Positions 29,762 to 38,331 of a DNA stretch of 38,757 nucleotides are shown here, one piece after another. Position numbers and translations under genes: made by a program. The DNA lies in assembly GCA_039808845.1 (NCBI GenBank), contig JBDHTS010000010.1:1-38757 (forward strand), written 5' to 3'. The notes beneath the pieces were generated by a model. The model had not been told where the DNA came from. It did no database searches and saw nothing but the letters and a program-made list of their open reading frames with translations. The stretch comes from JBDHTS01 sp039808845. Its GTDB lineage: Bacteria > Pseudomonadota > Alphaproteobacteria > Micavibrionales > Micavibrionaceae. Position 1 is the stretch's first letter; every line of letters starts with the position of its first letter.

Positions 29762-31582
29762 TCAATAAACCCGCGCCTTCGGCGGGACGGCTTCGACTTC
29801 GTCCGTCATCGTGGTCAGGGTGACGGGGCGGTAGCCCAGCCTTGTGCGGCCCTGCTCGTCCACCCAGCTGAGTGTGTGTTTCATCCAGTTTCTGTCGTCG
29901 CGGTCCGGGTAATCCTCCCGCGCATGGGCGCCGCGGCTTTCGGTGCGGTTGACGGCGGACTGGATGGTGGCGACCGCCTGGACCAGCAGATTGTCCAGCT
30001 CCAGCGTCTCCGCGAGGTCGGTGTTGAAGATCAGCGAGCGGTCGGTGACGTTCAAGTCCGCGCGGCCCGCATAGCACTGCGCGATCTGGCGGCAGCCTTC
30101 CTCCAACGTCTCGCCGGTGCGGAACACCGCCGCGTGGCCCTGCATCGATTTCTGCATCTGCAGGCGCAGTTTCGCCGTCGGCGTGCCGCCTTGCGCGTTC
30201 CGGTAATGGTCGAGGCGCGAGAGCGCGAAATCGCCCTTGTCGGCCTTCAATGGCTTGTGCCGTGCGTTGGGTTTCAATATCTCCGCGCAACGCAGCGCCG
30301 CCGCCCGCCCGAACACGACGAGGTCGAGCAGCGAGTTGGAGCCGAGGCGGTTCGCGCCGTGGACGGAGACGCACGCCGCCTCCCCGATCGCCATCAGGCC
30401 GGGCACGACGCGGCCGGAATCGGCCAGCACTTCCGTATGCACGTTGGTCGGTATGCCGCCCATATTGTAGTGCACGGTGGGCAGGACGGGAATCGGCTGT
30501 TTCGTCACGTCCACGCCCGCGAAGATCCGCGCGCTTTCCGCGATGCCGGGCAGGCGCGAATGGATGATATCGGCATCCAGGTGCATCAGGTTCAGGAAGA
30601 TATGGTCCTTGTCCTGCCCCACGCCGCGCCCTTCGCAGATCTCGACGGTCATGGAGCGGGAGACGACGTCGCGGCTGGCGAGATCCTTGGCCGACGGCGC
30701 ATAACGTTCCATGAACCGCTCGCCCTCGGAATTGGTCAGGTAACCGCCCTCGCCCCGCACGCCCTCGGTGATCAGGCAGCCCGCGCCGTAGATGCCGGTC
30801 GGGTGGAACTGCACGAACTCCATGTCCTGCAGCGGCAGGCCGGCGCGCAGCACCATCCCGCCCCCGTCGCCCGTGCACGTATGGGCGGAGGTGCAGGAGA
30901 AATAGGCCCGGCCATAACCGCCCGTGGCGAGGATCGTCTGGTGCGCGCGGAAGCGGTGGATCGTCCCGTCCTTCAAATCCCAGGTCATGACGCCCAGGCA
31001 TTCGCCCTCATGGCCCATGATCAGGTCGATGGCGAAATGCTCGATAAAGAACTCCGCCTTGTATTTCAGGGCCTGGGTATACAGCGTGTGCAGGATGGCG
31101 TGGCCCGTGCGGTCGGCGGCGGCGCAGGTGCGCTGGGCCGTGCCCTTGCCGTAATTGATCGTCATGCCGCCGAAGGCGCGCTGGTAGATCTTGCCTGCTG
31201 GCGTGCGGCTGAACGGCACGCCATAATGTTCCAGCTCGATCACGGCCGGGATCGCTTCCTTGCACATATACTCGATCGCGTCCTGGTCGCCCAGCCAGTC
31301 GGACCCCTTGATGGTGTCGTAGAAGTGGAAGCGCCAGTCGTCCTCGCCCATGTTGGCGAGCGCCGCGGAAATCCCGCCCTGCGCCGCCACCGTGTGGGAC
31401 CGCGTCGGGAACACCTTGGAGATCAGCGCGGTTTTGAGCCCCTTCTCCGCGCATCCGAACCCGGCGCGCAGGCCCGCCCCGCCCGCGCCGACCACGACCA
31501 CGTCATATTCATGGTCGATGATCTGATACGCAGGCGCCGTCCGCTTCGTTCCGTCATCAAGGCCAAGCAGATTGTCGTTCAT
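29762..31582 (-). CDS. sdhA: Succinate dehydrogenase flavoprotein subunit SdhA
   Basis: This is the catalytic subunit of complex II, oxidising succinate to fumarate. The 606-residue chain shows the FAD dinucleotide fold 'VVVVGAGGAGLRAGFGCA', the covalent-FAD histidine in 'TRSHTVAAQGGISAAL', the substrate region 'FVQFHPTGIYGAGCLITEG' with 'RGEGGYLTNSEGERFMERY', and 'GANRLGSNSLLDLVVFGRAA' near the end of the FAD domain. The C-terminal helical domain ends 'DEVEAVPPKARVY', as in typical alphaproteobacterial SdhA. It follows sdhC and sdhD after a 195-bp gap that holds a large palindrome. The expected sdhB is not behind it (see 5057-5851). Confidence 0.98.
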   Translation of the reverse strand: MNDNLLGLDDGTKRTAPAYQIIDHEYDVVVVGAGGAGLRAGFGCAEKGLKTALISKVFPTRSHTVAAQGGISAALANMGEDDWRFHFYDTIKGSDWLGDQDAIEYMCKEAIPAVIELEHYGVPFSRTPAGKIYQRAFGGMTINYGKGTAQRTCAAADRTGHAILHTLYTQALKYKAEFFIEHFAIDLIMGHEGECLGVMTWDLKDGTIHRFRAHQTILATGGYGRAYFSCTSAHTCTGDGGGMVLRAGLPLQDMEFVQFHPTGIYGAGCLITEGVRGEGGYLTNSEGERFMERYAPSAKDLASRDVVSRSMTVEICEGRGVGQDKDHIFLNLMHLDADIIHSRLPGIAESARIFAGVDVTKQPIPVLPTVHYNMGGIPTNVHTEVLADSGRVVPGLMAIGEAACVSVHGANRLGSNSLLDLVVFGRAAALRCAEILKPNARHKPLKADKGDFALSRLDHYRNAQGGTPTAKLRLQMQKSMQGHAAVFRTGETLEEGCRQIAQCYAGRADLNVTDRSLIFNTDLAETLELDNLLVQAVATIQSAVNRTESRGAHAREDYPDRDDRNWMKHTLSWVDEQGRTRLGYRPVTLTTMTDEVEAVPPKARVY

Positions 31583-31587
31583 TCTCT

Positions 31588-31765
31588 TTCACCACAAAGC
31601 CACAGATGACGCGAAGAATCACAAAGAAAAAGTTTAACCGCGAATGGACGCAAATCAACGCGAATAAGATCGAATTTATTCGCGTTGATTTGCGTCCATT
31701 CGCGGTTGATTCCTTTATGCCTGCGGCGCTTCCAAAGCTTCGTGGCTTCGTGGCTTCGTGGTGAA
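31588..31765. repeat. Nested palindromic element between sdhD and sdhA
   Basis: A perfect 32-bp inverted repeat (31636-31667 with 31676-31707; AACCGCGAATGGACGCAAAT, then CAACGCGAATAA) has an 8-nt loop. Outside it, TTCACCACAAAGCCAC (31588-31603) mirrors GTGGCTTCGTGGTGAA (31750-31765) with one mismatch. Together they resemble a miniature palindromic element of about 180 bp. A transcript crossing it would fold into a very stable hairpin inside the sdh message. Confidence 0.85.
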
Positions 31766-31777
31766 AAGTCCATGCGC

Positions 31778-32173
31778 CTACCCCGCCAAAGCAATTTTCA
31801 GGATCGCAAAGATGCACGCCACCGCGCCCGCGAAAAACAGGAATTTGAGCGTCAGCAGCGACGCCAGCTTCGACGCCTCGCAATGCACGTAATCCTCCAG
31901 GATCACCTGGACGCCCAGCGCGGCGTGAGTGAACATGACGATCACCGACAGGATCATCAGGATGGCGTTCAGCGGCTGGGCCAGCCACACCGTGATATCG
32001 GTATAGGTCCAGCCCGGCATCCGCGTGACCGACCAGACCAGCCAGAAGGTCAACGGCACGGCGAGTACGGCTGTCGCCCGCTCGATCAGCCAGTGATGGA
32101 CCCCATCATGCGCGGAGCCGAGGGCACGGGCGCGGCCCAGCGGGGACTGGATACGGTCCGGTTGATGGCTCAT
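31778..32173 (-). CDS. sdhD: Succinate dehydrogenase membrane anchor SdhD
   Basis: The 131-residue protein has three membrane segments and the SdhD entry motif 'GVHHWLIERATAVLAVPLTF', followed by 'VIVMFTHAALGVQVILEDYV', whose His and Asp-Tyr pair lies at the heme/quinone site. It anchors SdhAB with SdhC and helps to bind heme b and ubiquinone. ATG 32173 overlaps the sdhC stop as ATGA. The frame extends upstream through sdhC in another frame, but this start gives the normal length. Confidence 0.95.
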   Translation of the reverse strand: MSHQPDRIQSPLGRARALGSAHDGVHHWLIERATAVLAVPLTFWLVWSVTRMPGWTYTDITVWLAQPLNAILMILSVIVMFTHAALGVQVILEDYVHCEASKLASLLTLKFLFFAGAVACIFAILKIALAG

Positions 32174-32562
32174 GTCGCGATCCCCCACCATGTCGCAAGC
32201 GTCATCAGCCCGGTCGCCAGCCAGACCAGATACCCGGCCAGATAGGCGTTCCTGATCTCGAACAGCTTCCCGCAGTCCCAGAACAGGTGCCGGATGCCGT
32301 TGAACAGATGGTAATACAGCGCGACCGACCAGCCGAACAGCGCGACCCGCCCGGCCAGGCTGCCCGCCACAGCCGTGAAGGTCTCCCAAGCGGCGGGGCC
32401 GATGGCGGCCGCCATCAGAATCCAGACGATGACCGCCAGCCCCACAGCCAGCGCCGCCCCGGAAATCCGGTGCAGGATCGACATCGTCATGGTCAGCTGC
32501 CAGCGATAGACCTGGAGATGAGGGGACAGCGGGCGATCGGAAGGTTTGGCGGACTGGGCCAT
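32170..32562 (-). CDS. sdhC: Succinate dehydrogenase cytochrome b556 subunit SdhC
   Basis: It begins MAQSAKPSDRPLSPHLQVYR and contains the family signature 'RPLSPHLQVYRWQLT' with 'SILHRISGAAL', plus the heme-ligand region 'ALYYHLFNGIRHLFWDCG'. There are three membrane segments. I chose ATG 32562 because of the family N-terminus; ATG 32592 would add ten residues. It is the first gene of the sdhC-sdhD-sdhA operon, and with SdhD it forms the membrane anchor of complex II. Confidence 0.95.
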   Translation of the reverse strand: MAQSAKPSDRPLSPHLQVYRWQLTMTMSILHRISGAALAVGLAVIVWILMAAAIGPAAWETFTAVAGSLAGRVALFGWSVALYYHLFNGIRHLFWDCGKLFEIRNAYLAGYLVWLATGLMTLATWWGIAT

Positions 32563-32711
32563 GGGGAGACTCGCTTTAAGACAGCCTATCATAGGCCCGG
32601 ACGGACGCTTTTAAAACTCTAATTTTGCAAGAGGATGGCGTATGTTTGCCTTATTCACCGCTTTTATATAACATGCCTAACAACACATAAGAAAAAACAG
32701 AGGAGGATTAC

Positions 32712-33287
32712 ATGACAAAGACGACGATGGGGAACCATGATGTAGAGACACCTTTAGGTCAACCCGACATTGTATTAACAGAGCACGCCAAAAGTGTTTT
32801 TGAAGAATTAGAAGAAATCACATTACGGTCGGCCAGGGCATTAAAACAAGTTCCTATTGTAGATTCTGAAGCGGTAAACCGGTTGGCTGAAGCCATGGAT
32901 CACGAGCCCGGAATGGAAGAAGATGGCTCTTTAGAGTATTTGGCCGAAGCAGGTCAGGATCTTATAAAAGCTTTGACATTACCTCAAAATCCATCACAGG
33001 AAATCTTGGCTGAACGTGCACGTGAAGGTTTCCTGGCTCTCAGGGGTTGGGATTTACAGATAGAGATTACCGCTCATGATAGAATGGGGCTATCTGAGAG
33101 TTTGCGCACTTTGAATGAGTTAACTTTGGCGGCATTTATACCTTTATCAATTTATCTTGATCCTGAGGAATGGGAAGCCTTCAAGACAGAACGTAATACA
33201 ACGATTGGCGATATCGATGCTGATGAAAGAGCGCGTCAAGACGATCAACGTTTTGCCAAGCAGCGCTTAAGCCCATCAGGTTCATAG
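32712..33287 (+). CDS. Soluble acidic protein of unknown function (191 aa), AT-richer than neighbours
   Basis: The protein is acidic and mainly helical (VFEELEEITLRSARALKQVP, LEYLAEAGQDLIKALTLPQN, EAFKTERNTTIGDIDADERA) with no membrane segment or motif I can name. Signals are good: TTTGCC (32645-32650) and TATAAC (32667-32672) at 16 bp form a promoter, and AGAGGAGGA lies 5-13 bases before ATG 32712. Codon use and base composition are clearly AT-richer than the flanking sdh and asd genes, which suggests a different origin. It is monocistronic between divergent sdhC and convergent asd. Confidence 0.75.
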   Translation: MTKTTMGNHDVETPLGQPDIVLTEHAKSVFEELEEITLRSARALKQVPIVDSEAVNRLAEAMDHEPGMEEDGSLEYLAEAGQDLIKALTLPQNPSQEILAERAREGFLALRGWDLQIEITAHDRMGLSESLRTLNELTLAAFIPLSIYLDPEEWEAFKTERNTTIGDIDADERARQDDQRFAKQRLSPSGS

Positions 33288-33311
33288 TTTAGCTATTAAA
33301 AAATAGATGAA

Positions 33312-33332
33312 GACGGCCTAAATCAGGCCGTC
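33312..33332 (-). terminator. Terminator hairpin overlapping the asd stop codon
   Basis: GACGGCCT (33312-33319) pairs with AGGCCGTC (33325-33332). Read on the minus strand the stem is followed after seven bases by a T-rich run (TATTTTTTAATAG). It includes the asd stop codon and may also serve the convergent gene. Confidence 0.55.
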
Positions 33333-34331
33333 CTTCACCATCCGCTCCGCGATCTGCACGGCGTTCAGGGCCGCGCCCTTGCGGAGGTTGTCGGAAACGC
33401 ACCAGAAGTTCAGGCCGTTTTCGACCGTCGGATCCTCGCGCAGGCGGCTGACGAACACGTCGTCCTCGCCCTGGATCTCGACGGGCGTGACGAACTCCAT
33501 CTCGCTTTCGAGGTCGATCAGCGTGACGCCGGGCGCAGCGGCCAGCGCTTTCTTGGCGGACCGGGCGTCGATATCCCGTTCGAACTCCACATTGACCATT
33601 TCGGAATGGCCGATGAACACCGGGACGCGGACGCAGGATGCCGCGATCTTGATATTCGGGTCGAGGATCTTCTTGGTCTCGACCACCATTTTCCATTCCT
33701 CTTTCGTCATATGATCGTCCATGAACTTGTCGATCTGGGGGATGACGTTGAAGGCGATCTGCTTGGAGAATTCCTGCGGCGCCTGGGTTTCGTTCATATA
33801 GATACTGCGCGTCTGGGCGAACAGCTCGTCCATGGCCGCCTTGCCTGCGCCGGAAACGGACTGGTACGTCGCCACGACCACGCGCCGGATCGTCGCCAGG
33901 TCGTGCAAGGGTTTCAGCGCCACAACCATCTGGATGGTCGAGCAGTTGGGGTTGGCGATGATGTTGCGTTTGCCGAACTCCTTCAACGCGTCCGGGTTCA
34001 CCTCCGGCACCACCAGCGGCACGTCGGGATCCATGCGGAAATGGCTGGTGTTGTCGATGACCACCGCGCCCGCCTTCGCCGCCTTCGGCGCGAACTCCGC
34101 CGACACTTTCGCGCCGGGCGAAGACAGGACGATGTCGATTCCCTTGAAGTCGAAGCTGGACAGGCCCTTCACCTTCAGCGTCTCATCGCCGTAGGACACT
34201 TCCACACCAACGGACCGGTCCGACGCGATGGCGACGACCTCGTCCGCAGGAAACTGCCGCTCATGCAGGATTGAGAGCATTTCATGCCCGACATTGCCCG
34301 TTGCGCCGACGACCGCGACCTTATAACCCAT
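33318..34331 (-). CDS. asd: Aspartate-semialdehyde dehydrogenase
   Basis: It makes aspartate semialdehyde from aspartyl phosphate with NADPH, the branch point to lysine, diaminopimelate, methionine and threonine. The 337-residue chain opens with the NADP motif 'VAVVGATGNVGHEMLSIL'. The nucleophilic Cys is in 'IIANPNCSTIQMVVALKPL', with 'ATYQSVSGAGKAAMDEL', 'RVPVFIGHSEMVNVEF' (the general-base His) and the end 'SDNLRKGAALNAVQIAE'. All catalytic positions are present. ATG 34331 is the family start, with AGGGG 11 bases upstream. Confidence 0.97.
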   Translation of the reverse strand: MGYKVAVVGATGNVGHEMLSILHERQFPADEVVAIASDRSVGVEVSYGDETLKVKGLSSFDFKGIDIVLSSPGAKVSAEFAPKAAKAGAVVIDNTSHFRMDPDVPLVVPEVNPDALKEFGKRNIIANPNCSTIQMVVALKPLHDLATIRRVVVATYQSVSGAGKAAMDELFAQTRSIYMNETQAPQEFSKQIAFNVIPQIDKFMDDHMTKEEWKMVVETKKILDPNIKIAASCVRVPVFIGHSEMVNVEFERDIDARSAKKALAAAPGVTLIDLESEMEFVTPVEIQGEDDVFVSRLREDPTVENGLNFWCVSDNLRKGAALNAVQIAERMVKDGLI

Positions 34332-34422
34332 AATTTTGCCCCTGCTTCGATATTCCGGAAGGAACGTTGTGTGATACGATAGGCTCCGGAGTCAAGATTC
34401 TCCTGCATCCTTCTGGTCTGTC

Positions 34423-36687
34423 ATGTCCGCAAAGCAACCCTACGATACCATTCCGATCGGCGTCTGCGCCGTCCGCCGCGACCGTCGCAAAAGCCTGGAG
34501 ATCCTTTACGCCAATGCCGCTTTCCTGGCAATGGCGGACGGAATCGGGCCGGGCCTGCCCCTTTCCGATGCCCTCCCATCTCCCGAAGGGGAAAAGCTGA
34601 TCCGCAAACTGCGGACGACCACCCCGCCCCGAAGCTGGACCCTGCCCATCGGCAAACGCTGGGTGACGCTGGCCATCGCGGAGGATTCATTCAACGGCGA
34701 GGCCTGCTTCATCCTGTGGGCGACCGACGTCTCCGCCAGCAAGGAAGCCGAAGAAAAGCTGCGGCAGGAGGTCGAGCAGGCCGATGCGCTCGCCACCGCC
34801 AAGGCCAATTTCCTGGCCACGATGAGCCATGAGATCCGCACGCCGATGCAGACGGTCTACGGCCTGCTGGAGCTGATCGGCGACGAGAAGCCGGACGAGC
34901 GCGTCATGGCGATGGTCGACACAGCCCGTAGCGCTGCGGGCGGCTTGCTGGAAATCCTCGACGATATTCTCGATTTCGCCAAGATGGACGCGGACAAGAT
35001 GGAATTCGACATGTTCGAAGTCCCCGTCCGCATGCTGGCGAACGGCATCATTGAGGCGATGGTCGTCAAGGCGCGTGGCAAGGACGTCAAGCTGGGCGCC
35101 ACGATCGAGCCGGGCGTGCCGTTCGTCATCATCGGCGATCCGAAACGGCTGCGCCAGATCGTTATGAACCTGATGGCGAACGCCCTGAAATTCACGATGC
35201 AGGGTTCGGTGACCCTGCATGTCTCCGGCAAATGCAAGGTCATTCATCCATCGCATGGAATCGGGCTGCGTTTCGAGATCCGCGACACCGGCATCGGCAT
35301 TCCCGAAGAGTCCCGCAAGCGCCTGTTCACGCCCTTTACCCAGGCGGATGAGTCAACCTCCCGCCGCTTCGGCGGAACCGGTCTCGGCCTGTCCATCTGC
35401 AAGAAGCTGGTCAAGCATATGGGCGGCGAGATCGGCGTGGACAGCGTCGAAGGGAAGGGATCGACCTTCTGGTTCGAAATCCCGACAGAGGAAATCGGGA
35501 CGGAAGACACGACCGCGAAGCTGCCCTCTCTGGACGGAATCAGTATCCTGTCCGTGGAAGACCACCCTCAGGGATCACGGGAGATCAAACGGTCGCTCGA
35601 ATCGATGGGGGCCTCGGTCGAAAGCTGCCATACCTGCGCGGAAGGCCTCGACCTCGTCAAACGCCGCCCTTTCGACGTGGGGATCATCGATCAGGGTCTG
35701 CCCGATGGAAACGGCCTTGATCTGGTCAAACAGATCATGGGCATACGGCCCTTCATGGGCTTGATCATGTATACGGCCCGCGACGACACGGGGCTGGAGC
35801 ATACGCTGAATTCTCTTGGCGTTCATTATCTGGCGAAGCCCGCCGGACGCCTCAATCTTGGCGAAACCGTCAAGGACGCCGCCAGGAAGATCAAGCCGCT
35901 CGATACGGTCGGTCCCAAGCGCCTGCTGATTGCCGAGGACACAGCCAGCGTGCGCGATATCCTGCGGCGGCAATTGCGCAAACTGAACGCCGATGCGGAT
36001 TTCGTCGAGAACGGCCAGGAAGCGCTGGAGGCCCTGAAAACAGGGCGCTATGGAATCCTGTTCACCGACCTGCATATGCCGGTCATGGACGGCTACATGC
36101 TGGTGGCGCAGATCCGGGATCAGGAACGGGCGGAAGACCGCGGCGCCCTGCCCGTCGTCGTCCTGACCGCCGATATCCAGATGACCCAGCGTCACGTCTA
36201 TCTGGAGCATGGATTCGACGAATGCCTGCTGAAACCGGTATCCCTCGGGCATTTCCGCCGCCTGCTGATCCGCTGGGGATTGTTGCAGGAGGATGAGGAT
36301 TCAACTGCGGAGGATGCCCCTCTGCCTGCCCCCCCGCAAGCGCTGCCGCCCGCGGTGGACAAGGACGCCATCGTCCGCCAGATGGGGGCGCTGGATGACA
36401 GCAGCATTGAGATGATGCGGATGTTCGACGGCATGACCGCGCCCGTTCTGGAACGGCTCCAGAAGGCCAGGGCTGCGGGCGATTTCCACGAACTGGCCGA
36501 GGCGGCACACAGCCTGAAAGGCGCCGCGCGTTCCGCCTGCTGCCCCGTCCTGGGCGACATCGCGGAAAAAATCCAGAACAACGCCGAAAGCAAGAAAGAC
36601 TGTACCGCACTGGTGGCGGATTGCGTTATGGAGTTCGGAAGAGTGAGGGATGAGATCAGGTCGTTAGTCGTTAGTCGGGAGTCGTGA
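34423..36687 (+). CDS. Hybrid sensor histidine kinase (PAS-HisKA-HATPase-REC-REC-HPt)
   Basis: The 754-residue cytoplasmic protein holds a full phosphorelay. A PAS-like domain (about 8-105) is followed by HisKA with His136 in 'FLATMSHEIRTPMQTVYGLL' and HATPase_c with 'NLMANALKF', 'RDTGIGIPEES' and 'FGGTGLGLSICKKL'. The first receiver has Asp423 in 'VGIIDQGLPDGNG'. The second receiver has Asp549 in 'ILFTDLHMPVMDGYM'. The HPt domain has His696 in 'EAAHSLKGAARSACC'. No membrane segment is seen, so it senses a cytosolic signal or another protein. BarA/ArcB-like kinases share the layout; the ligand and final response regulator are unknown. The last codons (SLVVSRES) come from a TCGTTAGTCG-type repeat at the 3' end. 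Confidence 0.95.
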   Translation: MSAKQPYDTIPIGVCAVRRDRRKSLEILYANAAFLAMADGIGPGLPLSDALPSPEGEKLIRKLRTTTPPRSWTLPIGKRWVTLAIAEDSFNGEACFILWATDVSASKEAEEKLRQEVEQADALATAKANFLATMSHEIRTPMQTVYGLLELIGDEKPDERVMAMVDTARSAAGGLLEILDDILDFAKMDADKMEFDMFEVPVRMLANGIIEAMVVKARGKDVKLGATIEPGVPFVIIGDPKRLRQIVMNLMANALKFTMQGSVTLHVSGKCKVIHPSHGIGLRFEIRDTGIGIPEESRKRLFTPFTQADESTSRRFGGTGLGLSICKKLVKHMGGEIGVDSVEGKGSTFWFEIPTEEIGTEDTTAKLPSLDGISILSVEDHPQGSREIKRSLESMGASVESCHTCAEGLDLVKRRPFDVGIIDQGLPDGNGLDLVKQIMGIRPFMGLIMYTARDDTGLEHTLNSLGVHYLAKPAGRLNLGETVKDAARKIKPLDTVGPKRLLIAEDTASVRDILRRQLRKLNADADFVENGQEALEALKTGRYGILFTDLHMPVMDGYMLVAQIRDQERAEDRGALPVVVLTADIQMTQRHVYLEHGFDECLLKPVSLGHFRRLLIRWGLLQEDEDSTAEDAPLPAPPQALPPAVDKDAIVRQMGALDDSSIEMMRMFDGMTAPVLERLQKARAAGDFHELAEAAHSLKGAARSACCPVLGDIAEKIQNNAESKKDCTALVADCVMEFGRVRDEIRSLVVSRES

Positions 36688-36708
36688 GTTTATTTTTACT
36701 CACGACTC
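36679..36708. repeat. Inverted repeat at the convergent ends of the kinase and pilin-like genes
   Basis: GAGTCGTGAGT (36679-36689) pairs with ACTCACGACTC (36698-36708) across TTATTTTT; a further ACTCACGAC follows at 36712. It includes the kinase stop codon. The surrounding TCGTTAGTCGTTAGTCGGG is repetitive. It may work as a two-way transcript-end hairpin. Confidence 0.5.
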
Positions 36709-36719
36709 GCAACTCACGA

Positions 36720-37466
36720 CTATGGATGGCAGTCCGCGCTTTCATCGGGGAAGACGGCTGTCGCCATGATGGTCTTGATCCAAACGCGGAAGCAGTAATG
36801 GCCTGAGGCGCACTTGACCGTGGCGTCGCTGTCGAGGTTTTCATCGCCGGATACAGCATTGATTTTATCGGCTTCGCAGATGTTGAAGCTTTCGTTCAGC
36901 TTGTCCAGCGCGGTCTGGATATAGGAATCGGTCTTGGGCGTGGATATCCAGAAAAAGACGCCGTCATTGCCGTTATACCATTGCCAGTCGTCGAACAGCT
37001 TGGGCGGCGGCGGCATGAACTTGCCGGAAGCGCCTCCGAAAATCGGCGTGTGGTTGACGTCGTCCCCCGGACTGCCGGGGCAGCGTATATCCTTGACCAG
37101 GCGACCGGCCGTCGGGCCGACCGTGGCGCCGCTGAAATAGGCGGAATTCGGCTTGATGGGGTAGCGGTGATCCGCGCCCTCATCCGACTCGCCCGGGCCG
37201 TTCGGAATGCCCGCTACGTAAGCATCCGGCACACCGGGGCGGCGGGCATCGCCGCCGGGATGGGAGAGCAGGCATTCCTGCACGGAAGAACGGATAAATT
37301 CAGCCTGGGACTGAAGTTCGGACACGAGCTTGAAGGAGTTCTGGCTTTGCGTCTGCTGGCTGGACGATCCCATGAACGCAATGGTCAGGGCCGCCAGCAA
37401 TGCGATGGCGACCAGAATGTAAATCAGGGCGCTTCCCCGTTCGCCTTTCCTGTTGAAAGTGTCCAT
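36720..37466 (-). CDS. Pilin-like / secreted protein with prepilin-type N-terminus (248 aa)
   Basis: The N-terminus 'KGERGSALIYILVAIALLAALT' has a short basic leader, a Gly-Ser junction and a hydrophobic helix, as in type IV prepilin-like proteins, although the canonical G-F/M-T-L-x-E motif is not present. The rest is a globular extracytoplasmic domain with six or more cysteines (VQECLLSH, KDIRCPGS, FNICEADK, VKCASGHYCF, ADCHP) that probably form disulfides. The function is unknown. It follows a second pilin-like gene (37543-38262), with a strong terminator between them. Confidence 0.75.
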   Translation of the reverse strand: MDTFNRKGERGSALIYILVAIALLAALTIAFMGSSSQQTQSQNSFKLVSELQSQAEFIRSSVQECLLSHPGGDARRPGVPDAYVAGIPNGPGESDEGADHRYPIKPNSAYFSGATVGPTAGRLVKDIRCPGSPGDDVNHTPIFGGASGKFMPPPPKLFDDWQWYNGNDGVFFWISTPKTDSYIQTALDKLNESFNICEADKINAVSGDENLDSDATVKCASGHYCFRVWIKTIMATAVFPDESADCHP

Positions 37467-37480
37467 GAATGCTCTCCTGA

Positions 37481-37519
37481 AAAAACCCGGCCTGATTCCT
37501 TATAAAGGAATCAGGCCGG
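37481..37519 (-). terminator. Intrinsic terminator between the two pilin-like genes
   Basis: A perfect 15-bp stem (CCGGCCTGATTCCTT at 37487-37501 with its complement at 37505-37519, loop ATA) is followed on the minus strand by GTTTTTTC. It ends the transcript of the 37543-38262 gene just before the next start. Confidence 0.9.
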
Positions 37520-37542
37520 TCTGCACATACGGATCTTGTCGA

Positions 37543-38262
37543 TTAGCGTTCGATCAGAACGTGATAGTAGGTAAACGTGCCGCTGTCATCGAAGCAGCCG
37601 AAGGGCTGGCTGTTCAGAGCATGGGCGCCACCGGTATTGCCGATTGTCCCACCCGTAGCTCCGATACCGTGGGCCGTGCCGCCCGTCGCCACCATATCGG
37701 TCGTCGTATCCGCATCGGTTTCCGCCGGAGGCGTGGTGGGCAGGCCCAGTTCCTGGTTGATCTTGCCGCAGACAGCCTCGGATACGCCGGGAAGGAAGGC
37801 GATGATATCGGCTGTTGCCGAAGTCGGGCCGCCAGCATTCGTGGTGCCGATCAGGTTGATCTGGTTTTCGGCATTAAAGTGCCATGTGCCAACAGTCCCG
37901 GACTCCATCAGCTCCCCAGGCGCATTGACATAGGTTGCCCCACCGCCATCGGGATGGAAAACCCCCCACGCCAGGTGGCTGCCGAGGTTGGAAAAGTCTG
38001 ACGGGATGTTGAAGGACAGGCTTTCCACCGGCACGCTGCCGATCACCATACGCACCACGGAAGAACGGACGCCAGCCGGATACTGTGTCAGCTGCGCGCT
38101 GTTGATCTTGTTGGTCTCGCCACTGGCATCGCCGCCGCCGGAGCGGGTCGATTGCGTCACTGCGTAGGAGAGGGCCGCGAAAAGAGCGACCGCAATCAAA
38201 ATCAGGAAAAGAACGTTCCCTTTTTCCGCTTTTCTGGTCCGCGACTTGTAAAGGTGTTTCAT
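37543..38262 (-). CDS. Pilin-like surface protein (239 aa)
   Basis: The N-terminus 'KAEKGNVLFLILIAVALFAA' followed by LSYAVTQSTRSGGGDA is a prepilin-like leader and helix that I know from alphaproteobacterial 'GNVLFLILIAVALFAALSYA' proteins of unknown function. The extracytoplasmic part contains a Gly/Thr-rich stretch (MVATGGTAHGIGATGGTIGN) and two cysteines (EAVCGKI, FGCFDD), ending 'GTFTYYHVLIER'. I start at ATG 38262, which has GGAG 8 bases upstream; the frame opens at 38283. It is related in layout to the 36720 gene but not close in sequence. Confidence 0.8.
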   Translation of the reverse strand: MKHLYKSRTRKAEKGNVLFLILIAVALFAALSYAVTQSTRSGGGDASGETNKINSAQLTQYPAGVRSSVVRMVIGSVPVESLSFNIPSDFSNLGSHLAWGVFHPDGGGATYVNAPGELMESGTVGTWHFNAENQINLIGTTNAGGPTSATADIIAFLPGVSEAVCGKINQELGLPTTPPAETDADTTTDMVATGGTAHGIGATGGTIGNTGGAHALNSQPFGCFDDSGTFTYYHVLIER

Positions 38263-38331
38263 ATTGCTTGCTCCGTAGTGCAAAAGTTCAGGTTGAACGT
38301 TAGCATGCTCTTGATCCGATTGAAATCCGCC

